From the NCBI GenBank assembly GCA_964614575.1, contig CAZTLX010000080.1, positions 1 through 16,746 of the forward strand: a stretch of 16,746 nucleotides of DNA. The letters run 5' to 3'. The DNA comes from JBGTLW01 sp964614575. Its GTDB lineage: Bacteria; Planctomycetota; Phycisphaerae; Phycisphaerales; Phycisphaeraceae. The position numbers and the translations under genes were made by a program. Shown in pieces: positions 7,529 to 15,658 of this stretch (positions are counted from its first letter, which is position 1; the number at the start of each line of letters is the position of its first letter). Below the pieces are notes generated by a model that searched no databases, was not told the origin of the DNA, and worked only from the letters and a program-made list of their open reading frames with translations.

Positions 7529-7584
7529 CACGACGGTGGCATGTTTGTATAGCTTCGTCATTCGGATTTCCTCATTCGTCATTC
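7481..7584. repeat. Palindromic element with 7-nt tandem-repeat arms (family A), copy 1
   Basis: The left arm (7481-7509) carries GAATGAC at 7486-7492, GAAACCA at 7493-7499 and GAATGAC at 7500-7506. The right arm (7554-7584, read on minus) carries GAATGAC, GAATGAG, GAAATCC, GAATGAC in order. The arms are imperfect inverted repeats around a 44-nt loop. The left arm matches the left arm of the copy at 14531-14671 at 27 of 29 positions, the right arm at 29 of 31, but the loops differ. It lies at the junction before the coiled-coil gene and extends into its 5' end. Confidence 0.85.
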
Positions 7585-7612
7585 ACCACTCGCTCATTCT
7601 AAGGCCCACGCC

Positions 7613-9889
7613 TCAATCCTCGAATAACCTCTCGGTTTCTTTTTCCTGCAAGGCTTCGGTGAACTTGCGGACCTCTTCCTGGATGGTGATGATCTCGTTG
7701 AGCTGATTGACCACGTCGATGAAGCTGTCCCACTGATTCATGGCTTTGAGGATCGCGTCCATGTCGGCCATGATCGCCTCCTGCCGATCGAGGGTCGCCG
7801 GTATCGCGTCGGGCTGCGCGGCCAGCGATTCGAGCGCCTGGCGCTGACGGGTCATGGCCTGGTCGTGCAGGCGGCCCATCGGTTCGAGCACGTAACGGCG
7901 GAGCAGCTCGTAGGACTCTTCCCCGCCCAGCTTGTTGAGCCGCATCTCCTCGGCCGAATCATCCAGCGACCGCCGCACCTCCCACACCGCGCGCTGGGTC
8001 AGCCGATGCCGGCTCAGCAGTTGCTTGGCCTGCGTCGGCTCCCCGGTATAGACGCGCAGGGCGTCGCGCAGTTCCTCGGCTTCGACGCGGGCCTTGCGGA
8101 AGCGCGACCGCAGCGCCTGCTGCCTGAGCAGGACCTCACGGAACAACTCCTCGGGCGCGGTGATGCGGAACACCAGCACCCGCGAGCGGCCTTCCTGCGC
8201 GCCGCCGTAGCGGTTGTCCTCGGCCGCGGCCGTGATGCGCAGCAGGTCACCCACCTTCAGCTCGTAGCCCGCCAACCGCAGCTCGTGCGAAAGGTCGAGT
8301 GATTTCTCCTCCCCCGCCTCGGCCGCGGCAAACAAGACCACCGGCTCGATCGCGGGCGCGGCGTGATCATCCGATTGCTCTGGCGTGAGCGCATCATCGT
8401 CATCTTCAAACACCGGCGGTGCCTGCCCCGCGGCTTCGGCCTCACGGATCAGCTTCTCGCGCTCGGCCGCCCGCGTCGCCCGCAGCACCTCGCGCTCGAT
8501 CCGGCCGGGCATTTGACGGGCGAGCTCCAGCCACACGCCCCGCACCGACGCATCATCTGTCGCGGTGACAAACAACGGCAGCGTCGCGTTGGGGGTCACG
8601 CGGCTCTTGACGCCTTCGCGCCGCAGCGACACGCGCGGCGGGCGGTCGGCCCTGAGGCCGATGGTCAGCGGGATCGGGTACGAGCCGAGCTGCGCCGCTT
8701 CGCCGATCAACTCGATGTTCAGCCGAACCGCCCGCTGATGGGTCCAGCGCAGCGCGAAGGTCATCTCGTCGATGCGGGTAAAGGGGCCGACGTCATCGGC
8801 GCCTTCGAGCAGCCGAGCCTCGGCGACCGGCACGTTTGCCGAGAGCGTGAGCGTGACGTGGGTATCGGGCGCCAGCGCCAGGTCGCCATCCCCGGCGGCG
8901 AAGTGACGGGTCGTCGGTTCATCGTCCCGCGGGTGTTTGGCTTGCAGCGCCAGCCCGGTGATGCGCGGGCGGTCCGCGGGGAGGATGCGGATCGGCCCGG
9001 CCTTGCCGTCGCCCGCGCGAAGCCGCAGCTCCACCGCCTGCTGCACCGGCCCAAAGTCGTGCCGAAAGTCGCCCGGCGCAAACTGATCGAGCGCCAGCGT
9101 TTCGCGCCTGCCGTCTTCGCGGGTCGCGCGCATCGTGACGCTGCGCGTCGGGGGGGTGCCCGCACGGTCGGTCACGTTCACGCGCAGGAGGAACGGCTCG
9201 CCGCGCGGGATGATGATGCGGCCGTCCTCGGCATCGGGCACGGCGATCACGGTGTTGCGGGGCCAGGGGGTGTCGGCCAAGGCGAACCAGCGTGCGGCCC
9301 ACACCCCGCCCAGCGGCGCGAACAGAAGCAGCAGCGTGAACGGCAGCAGAACCGCGGTCGCCAGGGAGAGCGCGTGACGCAGAAACCGTTGCTGATCCAG
9401 GTGCGACATCAGGTCCAGGTCTTCGAGCGTGTCGAGGCCGCGGCGGATCGCCAGATCGATCATCGCCGACGACGGGCGGTCGGGGCGTGGGTCCGCCGAG
9501 CCCAGTTGAAACACCGACGCGATGCGTGGCGAGAGCTCGTGGCCCGGGGCGATGTGCTCGCGGTGATCGATCGCGGCGGCCAACTCCACCGGCCCCAGCG
9601 GGCGGCGCAGGGGCTTGATCAGGTCGTGATAAAGAAAGTGCGCCGCGGCTGCCGCGGTCATCAGCAGCCAAGCCAGCCGCACCCACCCGCTCAGCTCCAG
9701 CCCGTGGTCCAGCCAGGCACCGAGCACCAGCAGCGCGACCGCCGCCCACAGCGCCAGGCCGAGGCCTTCGACCGCCAGCCGCAGCCGCACCTGCCGCGCC
9801 AGCGCCGCGAACCGGCCGTGCAACGACGCGAGGCGCGTCGGGGTCTCGGCCTTTTCGGGTACGGGTTGAGAGGGGTTGAGGGTGGTCAT
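7613..9889 (-). CDS. Three-TM membrane protein with large extracytoplasmic region (DUF4175-like)
   Basis: 758 residues. Two N-terminal TM segments (about 43-60 and 70-88), a cytosolic helical loop with AAAIDHREHIAPGHELSPRI (104-123), a third TM (173-192), then more than 550 residues outside the membrane. The external part opens with DTPWPRNTVIAVP and IIIPRGEPFLLRVNV (beta-sandwich-like strands), has further beta-rich segments including PPRVSLRREGVKSRVTPNA, and ends in long charged helices (about 600-758, RKARVEAEELRDAL, MDAILKAMNQWDSFIDVVNQLNEI). This layout is like DUF4175-type proteins and the large protein usually found in planctomycete MoxR operons; family membership is from topology and should be taken as tentative. 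It likely bridges the membrane vWA proteins and the exported coiled-coil proteins. The ATG at 9889 is 8 nt after the upstream stop; there is no strong ribosome binding site, so translational re-initiation is likely. Confidence 0.82.
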   Translation of the reverse strand: MTTLNPSQPVPEKAETPTRLASLHGRFAALARQVRLRLAVEGLGLALWAAVALLVLGAWLDHGLELSGWVRLAWLLMTAAAAAHFLYHDLIKPLRRPLGPVELAAAIDHREHIAPGHELSPRIASVFQLGSADPRPDRPSSAMIDLAIRRGLDTLEDLDLMSHLDQQRFLRHALSLATAVLLPFTLLLLFAPLGGVWAARWFALADTPWPRNTVIAVPDAEDGRIIIPRGEPFLLRVNVTDRAGTPPTRSVTMRATREDGRRETLALDQFAPGDFRHDFGPVQQAVELRLRAGDGKAGPIRILPADRPRITGLALQAKHPRDDEPTTRHFAAGDGDLALAPDTHVTLTLSANVPVAEARLLEGADDVGPFTRIDEMTFALRWTHQRAVRLNIELIGEAAQLGSYPIPLTIGLRADRPPRVSLRREGVKSRVTPNATLPLFVTATDDASVRGVWLELARQMPGRIEREVLRATRAAEREKLIREAEAAGQAPPVFEDDDDALTPEQSDDHAAPAIEPVVLFAAAEAGEEKSLDLSHELRLAGYELKVGDLLRITAAAEDNRYGGAQEGRSRVLVFRITAPEELFREVLLRQQALRSRFRKARVEAEELRDALRVYTGEPTQAKQLLSRHRLTQRAVWEVRRSLDDSAEEMRLNKLGGEESYELLRRYVLEPMGRLHDQAMTRQRQALESLAAQPDAIPATLDRQEAIMADMDAILKAMNQWDSFIDVVNQLNEIITIQEEVRKFTEALQEKETERLFED

Positions 9890-9897
9890 GGCAAACT

Positions 9898-12327
9898 TCA
9901 GATCAACCGGTGTTTCTTGCGCAGCACCCACTCGCCGATGAGTGCGGCGAGCAGCAGCATCCACAACAGCGGCGCGTCCCAGATTTCCTGCCGGTCTTCG
10001 AGCACGTGGTCCACCTTCCGGATCGTGAAGACGCCCGGCAGTTCGTTTAATCGATCCGGCGTGACCGCCCGCCCGCCGGTCGCGGCACACAGCGCCCGCA
10101 GCGTGGCGAGGTCGAGGGTGGGGTTCTGGTATTCGAGATTGGGCAGGGCGACCTCGAAGCTCGCCGTCGCCGGGCGCGCGAGCGTGCGGGCCGATTCATC
10201 GCCGGGCCAGACCCGCAGCAGGTGCGGGCCGGGGCGGATGACGGTCACCTCCGCGGCGAACACGCCTTCTTCCCGCGGCAGGAGCGTCACGGGGACCGGT
10301 TCATCGCCCGCGCGTTCCAGTTCACCGTACAGCACGCTGAGGCTGGGGTCCGCCAGTTCGGGGGAATTGAACCGGGCCTCGATCTTCACCTCCGCGCCGG
10401 GTTGATAGGTCGAGCGGTCGGTCGATAAGCGGAAGGGGTACACGCCGCCGAGTTGTTTGGAGCGTCCGGCGCGGTCGGCGACGCGGGCCCAGAAGCCCTC
10501 GAAGAAGGCCTCGTCGAGGTAGCGCCAGCGGTAGGTCGAATCGAACCCGAGGAAGAAGGTGCGGCCCGGGCCGACCAGTTGCGTCGCCATGAGGACCTCG
10601 GGGCCGTATTGGTTTCGCATGCGTGCGTCGCCGTGGCGGGCGAGGATGGTCGCGCCGGGCTTGGCGCGGGTGACGGCGAAGTGCCAGAACATGCCGGGCA
10701 GCGCGTCGAGCACGCGGCGGTTGGCTTCGGGCTCGGCGTGAAAGGCGAAGATCGGGTCGGCGCGGCCGGCGTCGGTGATGTCGAGGTTCCACGCGTTTTC
10801 CCGGCTAAGCCGAAGCTGCACCGCCGAGCGAAACAACCCCGGCTCGCGGATCACCGGCAGGATGTTGAGCCACGCGACCGAAGGGTCGCCCTGGCGATCG
10901 AAGTTGGCGCGCGTGTAGAACTCGCCGGCGATATACACCAGCCCGCCGCCCGACTTGGCGACGAAATCCACCAGCAACTGCGCGAAGCCCGGCGGCAGGC
11001 GGTCGGGGTCGGGGTCGTAGAGGATCACGCAGTCGAACTGGTCCAGCTCCTCGGCGGTGTTGGGCAGGCGGGTGATCGGGTTGTCGCCCGGTTGCTTGTA
11101 GCTGGGGTCGGCGCTCTGCAGCCAGCTTGCCAGCTCGATCGACGGGTCGCGCAGCAGGGCGTTGCGCATGAACTGGATCTCGGGGAACGTGGACCCGGCG
11201 ATCAACAACGCCCGCAGCTTCTGGCGGATGACGCGTGACTGCGCGATCGCCACATCGTCATCGGTGGTCAGTTGCGGGCCGGGGTCGGCCAGGGTCGCGC
11301 GGAAGGCCAGCCGGGTCGGCTCCGGCTCGGAAAACTCGAACGTCAGCTCCTGCAACTGGCCGTCGGTGCCGATCATCAGCTCGCGGCGTTCGACCTCTTC
11401 CCACGCGCCCTCCTCTTTGCGTTGTTCGAGCACGACCGTCGCCGTCTGGCCGGTCATGCCGCGGGCTTCGAGAAACGCGCTGATGCGGTTGGTGTCGCGG
11501 ACGAACACCACCGGGTCCACCTCCAGCCGACGCAGCGCGAGGTTTCGCGGCCCCTGCTCGGTGCCCAGCGCCAAGGCCGCGATCGGCACACCCATTTCCG
11601 CGGCGTCCTGCGCGACCTTCACCGGGGAAGGCCCGGTGTTGGACTGGCCGTCGGTCAGCAGCAGCACCCCGGCGATCGGCAAGCCGCGGTACGCCAGCAA
11701 CGCCTGGCGGATCGCGGTGCCCAGCGCGGTGGCCTCGGGGTTGCCGACCGGTTCATCGGACGTGCCGTCCCCGGCCGGTGCCTCCACCGCCGTCGCCTCG
11801 CCGGCCAGCCGATCACTGAAGCGATGCACCCGCAGCGTGCGGTCACCATTTGCTTCCAACTGAGCAACGAGTTTGTCATGGATCGCCTGCTGGCCGAGTT
11901 CGGCTCGGGTCGCGGCCCGCAGCGCTTCGGGGTCGGCCAGGCCCAGGGCCTCGGCCGTGGCCTGTGCCAGCGCGGCATCGACCCAGGCGTCGCGCAGCAT
12001 CATCGATCGCGATTCATCGACCAGCACCAGCAGGTTCGAGGGTTTGCTTTCGATCTTCCGCAACACCACCGCGGGCTCGAGCAGCATGACGGCCGCGACG
12101 GCGACGACCAGCAGCCGCAGCGCGGTCAGTGTCAGGCGTTGTCTTAGGCTCAGGCGGCGGGCCTCGACGCGGTAGAGCACCAACAGCCCGACGACGATCA
12201 GCAGGCCCAACACGATCAGCAGCAACAAGCCGTCGCCGCCCGGCAGCGCGAGCAGGTCGATGCCCCACCCGCCGCCCTCGGGCCACGGCGCGGGCTCCAG
12301 CCCCAAAAGCCAACGCCACAGCGCCAT
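9898..12327 (-). CDS. Membrane vWA protein with glutamine-amidotransferase-like domain
   Basis: 809 residues. Two N-terminal TM segments (31-52 and 67-87) are followed by a vWA domain with an intact MIDAS signature (VLVDESRSM, DxSxS at 104-108), a candidate MIDAS Thr near 204 and LLLTDGQSN (222-230), then beta-sandwich-like sequence. A region about 360-475 (RALLIAGSTFPEIQ, FDCVILYDPD, LVDFVAKSGGGLVYIAGE) resembles the class I glutamine-amidotransferase-like fold often fused to such vWA proteins. The C-terminus has another TM (WMLLLAALIGEWVL) and a short basic tail. Predicted role: a metal-dependent protein-interaction module at the membrane working with the MoxR ATPase. The start overlaps the upstream stop (TGATG) and has a strong ribosome binding site. 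It is the most complete vWA/MIDAS candidate among the membrane proteins here. Confidence 0.92.
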   Translation of the reverse strand: MALWRWLLGLEPAPWPEGGGWGIDLLALPGGDGLLLLIVLGLLIVVGLLVLYRVEARRLSLRQRLTLTALRLLVVAVAAVMLLEPAVVLRKIESKPSNLLVLVDESRSMMLRDAWVDAALAQATAEALGLADPEALRAATRAELGQQAIHDKLVAQLEANGDRTLRVHRFSDRLAGEATAVEAPAGDGTSDEPVGNPEATALGTAIRQALLAYRGLPIAGVLLLTDGQSNTGPSPVKVAQDAAEMGVPIAALALGTEQGPRNLALRRLEVDPVVFVRDTNRISAFLEARGMTGQTATVVLEQRKEEGAWEEVERRELMIGTDGQLQELTFEFSEPEPTRLAFRATLADPGPQLTTDDDVAIAQSRVIRQKLRALLIAGSTFPEIQFMRNALLRDPSIELASWLQSADPSYKQPGDNPITRLPNTAEELDQFDCVILYDPDPDRLPPGFAQLLVDFVAKSGGGLVYIAGEFYTRANFDRQGDPSVAWLNILPVIREPGLFRSAVQLRLSRENAWNLDITDAGRADPIFAFHAEPEANRRVLDALPGMFWHFAVTRAKPGATILARHGDARMRNQYGPEVLMATQLVGPGRTFFLGFDSTYRWRYLDEAFFEGFWARVADRAGRSKQLGGVYPFRLSTDRSTYQPGAEVKIEARFNSPELADPSLSVLYGELERAGDEPVPVTLLPREEGVFAAEVTVIRPGPHLLRVWPGDESARTLARPATASFEVALPNLEYQNPTLDLATLRALCAATGGRAVTPDRLNELPGVFTIRKVDHVLEDRQEIWDAPLLWMLLLAALIGEWVLRKKHRLI

Positions 12328-14508
12328 CAACGCTCCCTCCCCACCCACGTCGCCAGCAGGCTCTCGCAGAGCACGAGCGCCAGCAGCGCGTAGGCCGCGG
12401 TGCGCCAAAGCTCGATCTGGTTGCCCTCCAGCACCAGCTCGCCCGAGCCCAGCGTGATGATCGACACATCCAGCGGGGTGAGCAGTTCGCGCAGGCGGTC
12501 GTGTTCGATCGGCGTCAGGTCGCTCTCGGCCGGTTGCGGGTTGACCGCGAACTGCCTGGCGCGATCCGCGGAACCGGGCACGTCCCACGACAGCCGATAC
12601 ACCCCCGCGGTCCGGGTCTCGCCGTGGCGGATGGTGACGGCGGCGGGGTCAAGCCGATCGATGCTCGCGGCGACGGGCTCGGGGTCGGTGGGGGTACGGA
12701 TCGTCGCGCGGGTCGGCGGCCTCGCCGCGTCCACCGGCTGGACGATCGCCCGGCCCGCGTCCAGCGCCCCGCCCGACTCCCCCGCCGCGACCGCGAGGCG
12801 CTGCGCCGCTTCCCGCACCGTCAGCACGTAGCTGGGGTCGGTCGGCCAGTCGGACCAGGCCTTATCCGCCGTGACGGTGAACAGCAGCACGCGGCCCTTG
12901 CCGTGACGCTTCTCGACGATCGCCGGCCGTCGCTCCGGCCCGTCCCATCGCGCCAGCACGCGCGGCAGGTCACGATCCGCCATCGCCTCGGCATCCCCCG
13001 CCTCCGCCGCTTCCGGGGCACGCAACGCCATGACCCGCCGCGGCGCGATCGCGCCCAGCAGCCGCGGCGAAAGGTCGCCGACCGCGGCGATCGGTGAATC
13101 ATCCACCGCCTCGACCAGCAGGCCCCGCGTCTGGTCGCCGGTTTCGATCACCGCGTCCAGNNNNNNNNNNGGGCAGCGGTCCCGCGCCGCCGCGGTACAG
13201 CGTCGCGTTCCAGACCGCCGGGTCCAGTTGATCGCCGGGGAAAATGATCAGGCCCAGACCCGCGCGGACCATCTGATCCAGCTCGGCGGCGCGGCGGTCG
13301 CTCAGGGCGGCGATGTTGCTGAGGATCAGCACATCGGGCGCGGTCAATGGCGAGCCGAGCCACTCCGAATCGATGACGCGTTCGATGTCCCACGCGGCGC
13401 GGCCGACGGACAGCGCCAGGGCGAGGAAGTCGGTCTCCGACGCGAACGCCTCGGTGCCGGGCTCGCCATCGACCAGCACCACCTCCAGTTGGCGCTTGAC
13501 CTCGACGACCAAGGCGCGGCGGTTGTCTTCGGGCAGCGCATCCTCGGGCAGGGTGAGGGTGACGGTGTGCTCGCCGGGTTCGGTGAAGGTGTGGGTGATC
13601 GTCAGCTCGTGGGTCTGGCCCGGCGTCAGCTCGGGTAAACGGATCGGGCGGGCCTGATCATCGACGGTGAGGATCGCCTGATCGGTAACGGGCGCGGCGT
13701 CGCCCTCGACGCGGATCATTGCGCGGATCGTGTAAGGCGAATCGACCAGCGCGACGGCTTCAGTGGACGCGAGCGAAACCAGCGCGGCGTTGCCCGCCGG
13801 CGTCGCGCCGATGTCCAGGATGCGCAGCGTCACGCCGGCCTCGGCCCAGACGCGGGCCACCTCCTGCACCTCCGGCCCCCAGCCCTCGGCCCGCATGTCC
13901 GTGATCACCGTCACCTCACGCACCGGGAACGTCGCCCCCGGGAGCAGGTCGTCCTGGATCGCGGCAAACACCGCCGACCACGGCGCGGCCGCGTGCGTCG
14001 GCCGCAGACGGTCAATCTCCTCCAGCAATTGCCGGGGGTCGTCGAGGTGGGCGTTGCGCACCAGCGGCGCATCGGGCGCGGTCGCGGTGATGACGGTCAG
14101 CGAATCCTGCGTGCCGATCTTGCGGATGAGTTGGGTCGCGGCCTCGGCCGCGCGATCAAAAGCGCTTTGCCCGCCCACGCGGGCGGCGGTGGACAGCGTG
14201 TCGTCGATGACGATGATGCGGCTGGTGCGGCCCTGCCCGCCGAACAGCGCGCCCAGCCCGGCGGCGCCGCTGGAGAGGATCGGCCGCGCCACCGCGAGAA
14301 ACAGCGCGAGGATCACCAGCGTGCGCACCAGCAGCAGCAGCCACTGCTCCAGACGCAGGCGGCGGCGGTTGGTGCGCAGCGTGAGCTTGAGGTAGTGCAT
14401 CGGCGCCCAATCGACGACGATGAACCGCCGACGGTTGAGCAGATGGATGATGATCGGTGCCGACGCGAGCGCCAGCCCGCCGAGCAGCCAGGGGGCGAGG
14501 AAACCCAT
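12327..14508 (-). CDS. BatA-type membrane protein with vWA-like domain, interrupted by an assembly gap
   Basis: One gene split by 10 Ns at 13161-13170. The N-terminal BatA domain is typical: FLAPWLLGGLALASAPIIIH (3-22), LLNRRRF, RRRLRLEQWLLLLVRTLVIL (48-67), two TM segments. It is followed by a vWA-like domain whose MIDAS motif is DDTLS (102-106), with Thr in place of the usual first Ser, then DMRAEGWGPE, beta-sandwich regions and a glutamine-amidotransferase-like segment (VLILSNIAALSDRRAAELDQ, LGLIIFPGD). After the gap come GRVLLFTVTADKAWSDWPTD and a C-terminal TM (LWRTAAYALLALVLCESLLA). The two parts read in different frames across the 10 Ns, so the real missing length should be a multiple of three; this is an assembly effect, not a frameshift mutation. 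About 727 residues are visible outside the gap. The ATG at 14508 follows a GGGGG stretch located in a hairpin. Likely a membrane anchor for the MoxR/DUF58 pair. Confidence 0.9.
12333..12340 (-). promoter_or_regulatory. Ribosome binding site of the membrane vWA gene
   Basis: GGAGGGAG on the minus strand, 5 nt before the ATG at 12327. It sets this start rather than earlier in-frame codons and, with the TGATG overlap, suggests coupled but strong translation. Confidence 0.7.
13161..13170. other. Assembly gap (10 Ns) inside the BatA-type gene
   Basis: Ten Ns. The coding frames on either side differ by an amount that needs a true gap length divisible by three, so 10 is a placeholder and not a measured length. 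Confidence 0.9.
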
Positions 14509-14515
14509 TAGCGCA

Positions 14516-14529
14516 CCCCCTTGCGGGGG
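14516..14529 (-). promoter_or_regulatory. GC hairpin with GCAA tetraloop holding the BatA ribosome binding site
   Basis: On the transcribed (minus) strand the mRNA reads CCCCC-GCAA-GGGGG: a 5-bp all-GC stem closed by a GNRA-type tetraloop. The 3' stem strand GGGGG is also the best Shine-Dalgarno candidate, 7 nt before the ATG at 14508. Ribosome access could therefore depend on opening the stem or on ribosomes arriving from the upstream gene. Regulation is inference. Confidence 0.45.
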
Positions 14530-14530
14530 C

Positions 14531-14671
14531 AATGACGAATGACCAAACCAGAATGACGAAGGCGATGCCCTCGAACACCCTTCGCACGCTGCAGCACCGC
14601 CGCATCCAGATATGACCTGGCGCGGTCGAGCTTCACCCGATTCGTCATTCGGAATTCGTCATTCGTCATTC
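14531..14671. repeat. Palindromic element with 7-nt tandem-repeat arms (family A), copy 2
   Basis: The left arm (14531-14560) carries GAATGAC at 14537-14543, CAAACCA at 14544-14550 and GAATGAC at 14551-14557. The right arm (14641-14671, read on minus) carries GAATGAC, GAATGAC, GAATTCC, GAATGAC. The arms pair with 5 mismatches in 31; the loop is about 80 nt with a smaller inverted repeat (CCAG/CTGG near 14606-14620). The element fills the junction between the DUF58 gene and the BatA-type gene and supplies the last codon and stop codon of the DUF58 gene. Confidence 0.88.
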
Positions 14672-15652
14672 CCCTTCAACCCCCTCCCCCGCGTGCTGCC
14701 CGCTCATGTGGCCGGCGTGCTTGGCGATCTGTCCGCCGCGCTGCAGGCGCTCGTGCAGGTAGTGGCTGAGCACCAGGCCCGGGTCGTCGTCGCAGTGCAG
14801 CAGGACGTGGTCCATGCCGCAGAACCGGCAGCGGGCGCGGACCTCGGCGATGAACTTCTCCATCGCGGCCTGATACGCCTTGCGAAACGCCCAGGGCTCG
14901 GCGAAGACCTCCTCGCCCTTACCGCCGCCCGGCGGTTCAAGGTCACGGAAGATCACGCTGTCGCTAAACGGCAGCTCGATCTCATCGCGGTCGAGCACCT
15001 GCAGGACGATGATCTCATGCCCCGCGTATTGCAGCTTGCCCAGCCCGCGGTAAAGCGCATCAAGGTCGGCCAGCAGGTCGCTGATGACCAGCACCAGCCC
15101 GCGGCGGTGGATGCGGTCGGCGGCCTCGGCGAGGACGGGGCCCAGCTCGGTCTCGCTCCCGGTGGCGGGGGTGGTCGCGTCGAGGGTGTCGAGGATCTTG
15201 GCCAGTTGCGAGCGCGTCGCGCTGGGGCGCAGGAATGAACGCAGCGCGGTGTCAAAGGTGATCAGGCCGACCGCATCGCGTTGTTTCATCAGCAGGGCGC
15301 TTAAACACGCCGCGACGGTCGCGGCGGTGTCGAACTTGCTGCGCGGCGCGTCCTTGTTGCGGTAGGTCATCGAAGCGCTGGCGTCGAGCAGGATCGTGCA
15401 GCGCAGGTTCGATTCTTCCTCGAAGCGTTTGATATAGAAGCGGTCGGACCGGGCGAAGACGCGCCAGTCGAGGTTCTTCAAGTCGTCGCCGGGCGTGTAC
15501 TGGCGGTGGTCGGCAAACTCGGGCGACACGCCATGCAACGGCGAGCGGTGCTGCCCGGAGATGCTGCCCTCGACCACCCGCTGCGCGCGCAGCCCCAGCC
15601 GCGTGATGCGGGCGAGGATGGCGGGGTCGAGATAGTTCGTTGATTCGGGCAT
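14666..15652 (-). CDS. DUF58 family protein with vWA domain
   Basis: 328 residues, no membrane segment, so cytosolic. The DUF58 signature is clear: GVSPEFADHRQYTPGDDLK (41-59), LDWRVFARSD (61-70), FYIKRFEEESNL (72-83). It runs into a vWA-like fold with an intact MIDAS motif ILLDASASM (87-95) and LVLVISDLLADL (187-198). DUF58 proteins are regularly paired with MoxR ATPases and are thought to act as their partner or substrate adaptor. An odd feature is the Cys/His cluster CRFCGMDHVLLHC (275-287), not usual for the family as I remember it. The C-terminal tail is Gly/His/Glu-rich, and the last Glu codon and the TGA stop are part of a palindromic repeat. The ATG at 15652 has a weak GTGGA about 6 nt upstream, which is itself the end of the upstream palindrome. 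Confidence 0.95.
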   Translation of the reverse strand: MPESTNYLDPAILARITRLGLRAQRVVEGSISGQHRSPLHGVSPEFADHRQYTPGDDLKNLDWRVFARSDRFYIKRFEEESNLRCTILLDASASMTYRNKDAPRSKFDTAATVAACLSALLMKQRDAVGLITFDTALRSFLRPSATRSQLAKILDTLDATTPATGSETELGPVLAEAADRIHRRGLVLVISDLLADLDALYRGLGKLQYAGHEIIVLQVLDRDEIELPFSDSVIFRDLEPPGGGKGEEVFAEPWAFRKAYQAAMEKFIAEVRARCRFCGMDHVLLHCDDDPGLVLSHYLHERLQRGGQIAKHAGHMSGQHAGEGVEGE

Positions 15653-15658
15653 GGTTTA

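Noticed and set aside
6089..7552. Plus-strand open frame of 487 codons opposite the coiled-coil gene
   Set aside because: Leu/Arg-rich mirror of a Glu/Gln/Lys-rich coiled coil; no start signal or domain.
8363..10405. Long open frame of 680 codons on the plus strand
   Set aside because: It lies antisense to the three-TM and membrane vWA genes, is very rich in Arg, Gln and His, has no domain, and crosses the junction of two well-supported genes; it is a high-GC shadow.
13099..13151. Two separate genes at the BatA locus
   Set aside because: The two parts together give a normal BatA-type architecture with N-terminal and C-terminal TM segments; the split is caused by Ns.
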